Shown: positions 32,179 through 36,192 of the stretch, piece by piece
Position numbering within the stretch: position 1 is the stretch's first letter
How the letters are laid out: every line of letters begins with the position of its first letter
Origin: BRH-c25 sp964619815
GTDB taxonomy: Bacteria; Bacillota; Clostridia; Lutisporales; Lutisporaceae
Assembly (NCBI GenBank): GCA_964619815.1
Contig: CAZUGK010000031.1
Coordinates: forward strand, 1 to 36,192
Direction: 5' to 3'
DNA: 36,192 bases
Position numbers and translations under genes: made by a program
Notes under the pieces: generated by a model
Seen by the model: the letters and a program-made list of their open reading frames with translations, nothing else
Database searches by the model: none
Told to the model about the DNA's origin: nothing

Positions 32179-32697
32179 ATGAGCATTTTTTTACAGGCTC
32201 TATTTATTTTTGCTGCGAGAATAACTGATGTATCCATAGGTACAATGAGAACCATACTCCTGGTTAAAGGACAAAGAAGAATTGCTTCAGTGCTGGGATT
32301 TTTTGAAGTAATGATTTACCTTATTGTATTGGGAAAGGTAGTAGGGAATATTGATAAGCCTATACTTATTTTGGCGTACTGTCTTGGTTACGCTACAGGA
32401 AATATAATCGGAAGCAGGATAGAAGAAAAGTTATCCATCGGACGCTTGGTAGCTCAGGTTATAGTTAAGGAAAGGCTTGATGAGCTTGTCCAGAAGCTAA
32501 GGGATGCTGGATTCGGAGTTACTATTATTGAAGGTGAAGGTATGGACGGGAAAAGCTACATGTTGAATATTATTTTGGATAGAAAACAGATAAAGAAGCT
32601 TTATGAAATAATTGACGGGTGTGATTGCGGGGCATTTGTTACAACCATGGATGTGAGGTCATCCTTCGGAGGATATTTTCAGCCTAAGAAGCTGTAA
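32179..32697 (+). CDS. UPF0316 / DUF2179 membrane protein (YebE-like)
   Basis: A 172-residue protein with three N-terminal membrane helices (about residues 4-22, 38-56 and 64-82) and a cytoplasmic DUF2179 domain at the C-terminus (LVAQVIVKERLDELVQKLRD AGFGVTIIEGEG in the middle). ARITDVSIGTMRTILLVKGQR is characteristic of the family. The function is unknown. The frame is open from 32080, but ATG 32179 is placed just after GGGGGAGAG and begins at the conserved first helix, so it is used. Confidence 0.85.
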   Translation: MSIFLQALFIFAARITDVSIGTMRTILLVKGQRRIASVLGFFEVMIYLIVLGKVVGNIDKPILILAYCLGYATGNIIGSRIEEKLSIGRLVAQVIVKERLDELVQKLRDAGFGVTIIEGEGMDGKSYMLNIILDRKQIKKLYEIIDGCDCGAFVTTMDVRSSFGGYFQPKKL

Positions 32698-32714
32698 TAC
32701 CCTCTGAAGGCACC

Positions 32715-33578
32715 TTATTTCTCCTTAGTCCACTGCAGCTCTGAAATGAGCATTGCGGCTACTATGAATATACCGCCTATAATTCCTTTGGCACCAATAA
32801 CCTCTCCCAGCACAAGGAAGGAGGTAAGTGCTCCGAATACCGGTTCCATTGTAAAAATAAGAGCAATGTGTGATGCAGGAGTGAATTTCTGCATGGTAGT
32901 CTGTATCCAAAACGCAAAAGCTGTACAGAGCACTGCAGAAAACATCAGGGACCAGAAGCTTGGTACCGACATATCCTTCGGGAAGGGCTCAAATATGATT
33001 GCAAAAATCATTCCAAATACGGATACCAAAAACAGCTGGACAATTGCAAGCAATGTAGCATCATGCTTCTGTACATATGTTCCGGTAAAAAGCAGCTGCC
33101 ATGCATAACAAACTGAACACAGTATGGTTAGAAAATCTCCGATGTTAAAATCCAGGCCGCTATCGGTATATGACAACAGAAATAGGCCCAGGGTTGCCGT
33201 AATAACACTTATTATTGTTTTCGGCTCCAGTTTTGCTTTAAGGTAGAATATTGAAAACAGGGGCACAATTAGCACAGCCAGACCAGAGAAGAAGCTGGAC
33301 TTTGAAGCGGTGGTATATTGTATGCCCACAGTCTGGAAGGCGTAGGTTGCAAAAAGTAATGAGGACAGTACCAAAGCCGATTTTATGAGGTTTTTATTCA
33401 AATGTTTCAGCTTTTTGTGGAAGAGAACAGCCAACAGAAGACTTGCAACAGCAAATCTCAGACCGATATGATAGTATGGTGTCATTGTCTGCAGAGCTAT
33501 TTTTGTGGCTGGAAAGCCTGCTCCCCAGAATACGGTAACAAGCAGCAGAGCCAGGTCTGCTTTTATGGATGCTTTCAT
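32715..33578 (-). CDS. EamA/DMT-family transporter
   Basis: A 287-residue membrane protein with ten predicted helices in two EamA repeats, the drug/metabolite exporter superfamily. The N-terminal LLLVTVFWGAGFPATKIALQ and the second-repeat SHIALIFTMEPVFGALTSFL are signature stretches. Substrates of such carriers range from amino acids to nucleobases; no specificity can be read. ATG 33578 lies 10 bases after AGGAG and is preferred to a TTG at 33584 that would be too close. It is convergent with the UPF0316 gene and divergent from the tyrS leader. Confidence 0.88.
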   Translation of the reverse strand: MKASIKADLALLLVTVFWGAGFPATKIALQTMTPYYHIGLRFAVASLLLAVLFHKKLKHLNKNLIKSALVLSSLLFATYAFQTVGIQYTTASKSSFFSGLAVLIVPLFSIFYLKAKLEPKTIISVITATLGLFLLSYTDSGLDFNIGDFLTILCSVCYAWQLLFTGTYVQKHDATLLAIVQLFLVSVFGMIFAIIFEPFPKDMSVPSFWSLMFSAVLCTAFAFWIQTTMQKFTPASHIALIFTMEPVFGALTSFLVLGEVIGAKGIIGGIFIVAAMLISELQWTKEK

Positions 33579-33664
33579 ATACAATACTCTCCTGTATGTA
33601 TTTTAACGTGTTGCCATAATTAATTGTATATTATAGAGTGACAAATATCAATGTATCATTTTTA

Positions 33665-33693
33665 TTGACATAACAATACTATGATTATATAAT
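33665..33693 (+). promoter_or_regulatory. tyrS promoter
   Basis: A consensus -35 TTGACA (33665-33670) and -10 TATAAT (33688-33693) are separated by 17 bases. Transcription would start near 33700, just ahead of the T-box leader. Confidence 0.85.
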
Positions 33694-33711
33694 ATATTTA
33701 ATTATACTATT

Positions 33712-34008
33712 AATGGTAATGACGGGGATAAGTAATATGAGGAGGCTTACGTACATGTACAGTGCAAGTGCATGAACGGCCAGAGAGCAGGCGGAAGGTG
33801 CAAGCCGGCAGCTGATTCTTATGAAATACACCCTTGAACTGCGGACTGAAAACTTCTGCCAGTAGGTCTTGCCGGAAGCTTCCTCCGTTATAAAGGAAGG
33901 GAATATGTAAGTATTCTGAGAGAGGGTTCTGCAGGCTATGTCTGATTGCAGGGCCAATTAGGGTGGTACCGCGAGCCATTCGTCCCTTTAGGGATGAATG
34001 GCTTTTTT
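33712..34008 (+). promoter_or_regulatory. T-box leader of tyrS with terminator
   Basis: A tRNA-sensing leader. The stem I distal elements CCAGAGAGC and GGTGCAAGCC (33779-33806) and the invariant T-box GGGTGGTACCGCG at 33961-33973 are present. TAC at 33827-33829, in ATGAAATACACC, is a suitable tyrosine specifier. The terminator is GCCATTC plus GTCCCT paired with AGGGAT plus GAATGGC (33975-34002) and six T to 34008. Uncharged tRNA-Tyr would bind the T-box bulge, form the antiterminator and allow tyrS expression. The specifier fits the downstream gene. Confidence 0.93.
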
Positions 34009-34030
34009 GATTTCTTAAAATACTATTTAC

Positions 34031-34140
34031 ATATTGAACGCACAGAGGCATACACACTGGGTATGGTGCGAATTCAATAACAACCAAGGTAACATTTACG
34101 CGAAATTTGAATAAAAATTTAAAATGTATTTCGCGAAATA
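34031..34140. repeat. Intergenic 110-bp repeat, copy 2
   Basis: The second copy of the element at 26131-26240, aligned base for base without gaps. Here the left hairpin is more complete: ATTGAA-CGCAC with GTGCG-AATTCAAT, enclosing CATAC (34049-34053) paired to GTATG (34061-34065). In copy 1 the outer C-G of that inner pair is T-A, a compensated change. CGCGAAAT (34099-34106) pairs with ATTTCGCG (34128-34135). It lies between the T-box terminator and tyrS and ends 16 bases before the start codon, so it is inside the tyrS mRNA leader. Confidence 0.85.
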
Positions 34141-34156
34141 TAGGGGAGGTAATATT

Positions 34157-35392
34157 ATGAATGGTACAAATGTATTTGACATTTTGAAGGAAAGAGGCTT
34201 CATTGAACAGGTTACCCACGAGGAAGAGATAAGGGAGCTCCTGGGCAAGGAGCAGGTCACTTTTTATATAGGTTATGATCCCACCGCTGACAGTCTTACT
34301 GCAGGGCATTTCCTGACAATAATGGCAATGGCCCATATGCAGAGGGCGGGGCACAGGCCTATAGCTCTTATCGGCGGCGGTACGACAATGGTAGGAGACC
34401 CTACGGACAAGACAGATATGCGGAAAATGCTCAGCCGCGAAGATATAATACACAACGGCGAAAGATTCAAGAAGCAGTTTGAGAGATTGATCGATTTCGA
34501 GGATGGCAAAGCCATTATGGACGACAACGCCAACTGGCTGCTGAATCTTAACTATGTAAACTTCCTGAGGGAAGTGGGAATACACTTCTCGGTGAACAAA
34601 ATGCTTACGGCAGAGTGCTACAAGACCAGAATGGAGAAGGGCCTTACCTTCCTTGAATTCAATTACATGCTTATGCAGAGCTATGACTTCCTTGAGCTTT
34701 ACAGGAGATACGGCTGCAGAATGCAGTTGGGCGGAAACGACCAATGGTCCAATATATTGGGCGGCATAGACCTTATAAGAAGAACAGAGGGAGTGGAGGC
34801 TTACGGTATGACCTTTGCCCTGCTGACCACCAGCGAAGGCAAGAAGATGGGCAAGACCCAGGCCGGTGCAGTATGGCTTGATCCTCTGAAAACCAGCCCC
34901 TACGACTTCTACCAGTACTGGAGAAATGTGGATGATGCTGATGTCGAGAAGTGCCTCGCCCTATTGACCTTCCTGCCTATGGCTGAGGTAAGAAGGCTTG
35001 GCGGCCTGCCTGGCGAGAAAATAAATGAGGCTAAAAGGACTCTTGCCTTTGAGATTACAAAGATTGTACATGGAGAAGAGGAGGCTCTTAAAGCACAGAA
35101 GGCTACTGAGGCATTATTCGGCGGAGGCGGGGATTCAGAATCCATACCTACCACTTTAGTGCCGAAAGAACAGCTGGAAAAGGGCATAAACATAATTGAT
35201 CTTCTGGTTATGACCGGTCTTGCCCCTTCCAAAGGAGAGGGCCGAAGGCTTATAACCCAGGGCGGAGTATATGTGGAGGATGCCAAGATTGAAAGCATCG
35301 ATCATACAGTAGGCACTGACGACCTTAAGGATGGGAAGCTTATTGTAAAGAAGGGCAAGAAAACATACCACAGGATAAAAGTGGAAGAATAA
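34157..35392 (+). CDS. tyrS: Tyrosyl-tRNA synthetase
   Basis: Charges tRNA-Tyr with tyrosine, in the cytoplasm. It is 411 residues. The class I motifs are FYIGYDPTADSLTAGHF (HIGH-type AGHF at 49-52) and KKMGKT at 229-234 as the KMSKS loop. QSYDFLELYRRYGCRMQLGG NDQW (split here) is the tyrosine-binding region. A C-terminal S4 domain (PSKGEGRRLITQGGVYVED) completes it. The frame opens at 34124 inside the repeat element, but ATG 34157 follows GGGGAGGT and is the real start. Expression is controlled by the upstream T-box. Confidence 0.97.
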   Translation: MNGTNVFDILKERGFIEQVTHEEEIRELLGKEQVTFYIGYDPTADSLTAGHFLTIMAMAHMQRAGHRPIALIGGGTTMVGDPTDKTDMRKMLSREDIIHNGERFKKQFERLIDFEDGKAIMDDNANWLLNLNYVNFLREVGIHFSVNKMLTAECYKTRMEKGLTFLEFNYMLMQSYDFLELYRRYGCRMQLGGNDQWSNILGGIDLIRRTEGVEAYGMTFALLTTSEGKKMGKTQAGAVWLDPLKTSPYDFYQYWRNVDDADVEKCLALLTFLPMAEVRRLGGLPGEKINEAKRTLAFEITKIVHGEEEALKAQKATEALFGGGGDSESIPTTLVPKEQLEKGINIIDLLVMTGLAPSKGEGRRLITQGGVYVEDAKIESIDHTVGTDDLKDGKLIVKKGKKTYHRIKVEE

Positions 35393-35393
35393 G

Positions 35394-35441
35394 AAAAAAG
35401 GCTTCATTGATTGTTAAAATACTTCAATAGAAGCCTTTTTT
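35394..35441 (+). terminator. Terminator after tyrS
   Basis: AAAAAAGGCTTC (35394-35405) pairs with GAAGCCTTTTTT (35430-35441); inside it ATTGA pairs with TCAAT with one bulged base. The T-rich 3' arm gives a terminator, and the A-rich 5' arm gives some activity on the other strand. Confidence 0.88.
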
Positions 35442-35613
35442 AATATCTTTTGATAAAATTCGCATTAAATCAGTATACTAAGTATGAAAAACAGGGGAAA
35501 TGCAGGATTTAGGCCAAATAAACCCCAATAAAATGATTTACAAAATTGACTTTCGATGCCAGGTATTACATAATCTATATAATGAATACTATATTGTTTT
35601 GAAGGTGATAAGT

Positions 35614-35940
35614 GTGGAAAAGAACCTGAATGAATATATAAGAAGACTTGTAGAGCTCGACTCCAAGGCTGTGGAGCTTAAGAAAGAAAGGGATGCCGAG
35701 CTCGAGACACTTGCCGTAAGCAGCAGGAATGGACTTAAGAGCCTTGATGCTGTCTTGGAGGAAGCAGCGAAAGCAGCAAAAGGGAAGCATGATGAAATTA
35801 TAGAAGCCGCAAGGATGCAGGCTAAGGAAATGGATGAAGCGGCAAAGCTTAAGATAAGTGAGCTTCAGAATTCTTTTTCAGGTTTTAAGGAGGAAGCGGC
35901 CAGAGATATCTGGAAACAGCTCCTGGATATTGAGAGGTAG
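35614..35940 (+). CDS. V/A-type ATPase-associated coiled-coil subunit (subunit G/H-like)
   Basis: A 108-residue, highly charged, almost entirely helical protein (VELKKERDAELETLAVSSRN, EEAAKAAKGKHDEIIEAARM), typical of the short peripheral-stalk subunit (AhaH/NtpF type) of V/A ATPases. The frame is open from 35500, but GTG 35614 lies 7 bases after GAAGGTG and begins the coiled coil. It is followed after five bases by the AC39-type subunit gene, which strongly supports the assignment. No membrane segment is present. Confidence 0.72.
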   Translation: MEKNLNEYIRRLVELDSKAVELKKERDAELETLAVSSRNGLKSLDAVLEEAAKAAKGKHDEIIEAARMQAKEMDEAAKLKISELQNSFSGFKEEAARDIWKQLLDIER

Positions 35941-35945
35941 TATTT

Positions 35946-36192
35946 ATGGATAACGTCACCAGATTTGCTGCTGTTAATACCAAAATAAAGACAATGGAAA
36001 GTGAATTCCTTACGGCAGAGGATTATTCAAACCTGCTAAAATTAGAGTCTGTTATAGAAGTGGCAAGATACCTGAAGGAAAAGACCGCATACAGAAAAGT
36101 GCTTGCCAGTGTGGAGGTAGGGAGTATCCACAGAGGAATGCTGGAAAACCTGATCAAGCACTTTTTTCCGGTTAAACACAAGATCTTTGATG
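35946..36192 (+). CDS. V/A-type ATPase subunit C (AC39/V0D family), 5' part
   Basis: Runs off the right end of the window after about 82 codons. The N-terminus TRFAAVNTKIKTMESEFLTA EDYSNLLKLESVIEVARYLK (one continuous stretch) is characteristic of AC39-type subunit C/d, which links the central rotor to the membrane ring. It begins five bases after the coiled-coil subunit stop; no strong ribosome binding site is visible apart from GAGAGG inside the end of the previous gene, so coupled translation is likely. The rest of the operon should follow outside the window. Confidence 0.8.
   Translation, partial: MDNVTRFAAVNTKIKTMESEFLTAEDYSNLLKLESVIEVARYLKEKTAYRKVLASVEVGSIHRGMLENLIKHFFPVKHKIFD

Noticed and set aside
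33710..34744. A 344-codon minus-strand frame across the T-box region and the start of tyrS
   Set aside because: It runs through the T-box, the repeat and tyrS in antisense, has no recognisable domain, and has no ribosome binding site.
1..36192. CRISPR arrays, tRNA or rRNA genes, prophage, defence systems
   Set aside because: No regularly spaced repeats, cloverleaf sequences, rRNA signatures or phage/defence genes were recognised anywhere in the window.

Overview
The window looks like a chromosomal segment of an anaerobic, low-GC, Gram-positive clostridial bacterium. Evidence for this is the ferredoxin-dependent 2-oxoacid oxidoreductase, a T-box leader on tyrS, AGGAGG-type ribosome binding sites, Crp/Fnr and GntR regulators of Firmicutes type, and the start of a V/A-type ATPase operon. 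No rRNA, tRNA, CRISPR array or intact mobile element was seen. Species cannot be named from the sequence alone.

Layout. 1-647: 3' end of rodA. 648-1696: decayed DNA holding an aldehyde ferredoxin oxidoreductase remnant, an unusual double hairpin and a palindromic promoter/operator. 1697-13386: a long co-directional catabolic cluster. It encodes KorABC, an ADP-forming acyl-CoA (succinyl-CoA-type) synthetase, a 2x[4Fe-4S] ferredoxin, an Asp/Glu-type racemase, a class I aminotransferase, an M29-like metalloprotein, a transposase scar, an Nramp-fold transporter that lacks the family's metal ligands, an M20 amidohydrolase and a DegT-type PLP enzyme. A GntR/FCD regulator (13533-14204, minus) converges on it. 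Read together, these genes look like an amino-acid fermentation module: uptake, deacylation or hydrolysis, racemisation, transamination, then oxidation of the 2-oxoacid to an acyl-CoA that is cashed in for ATP. The substrate is not known.

14568-18438: arginine biosynthesis (argG-argH, then an argC-like gene). Two almost identical promoters each carry an ARG-box-like operator; the argC product lacks the usual active-site cysteine. 18477-26041: a zinc-ribbon protein, a Na+/phosphate cotransporter, a fused CPBP-M1 double metalloprotease, a secreted alkaline phosphatase, and a Crp/Fnr regulator behind a long structured leader. 26268-35392: a secreted phosphodiester glycosidase-like protein, trmB, a glutamate/aspartate symporter, a CAP-domain lipoprotein, a UPF0316 membrane protein, an EamA transporter and T-box-controlled tyrS. 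35614 to the end: the first genes of a V/A-type ATPase operon.

The features that most deserve a second look are the metal-ligand-less Nramp-like carrier inside the amino-acid module, a 110-bp ungapped intergenic repeat that sits just upstream of two unrelated genes (26131-26240 and 34031-34140), the argC with a replaced catalytic cysteine, the CPBP-M1 fusion, and the structured leader at 25250-25344.
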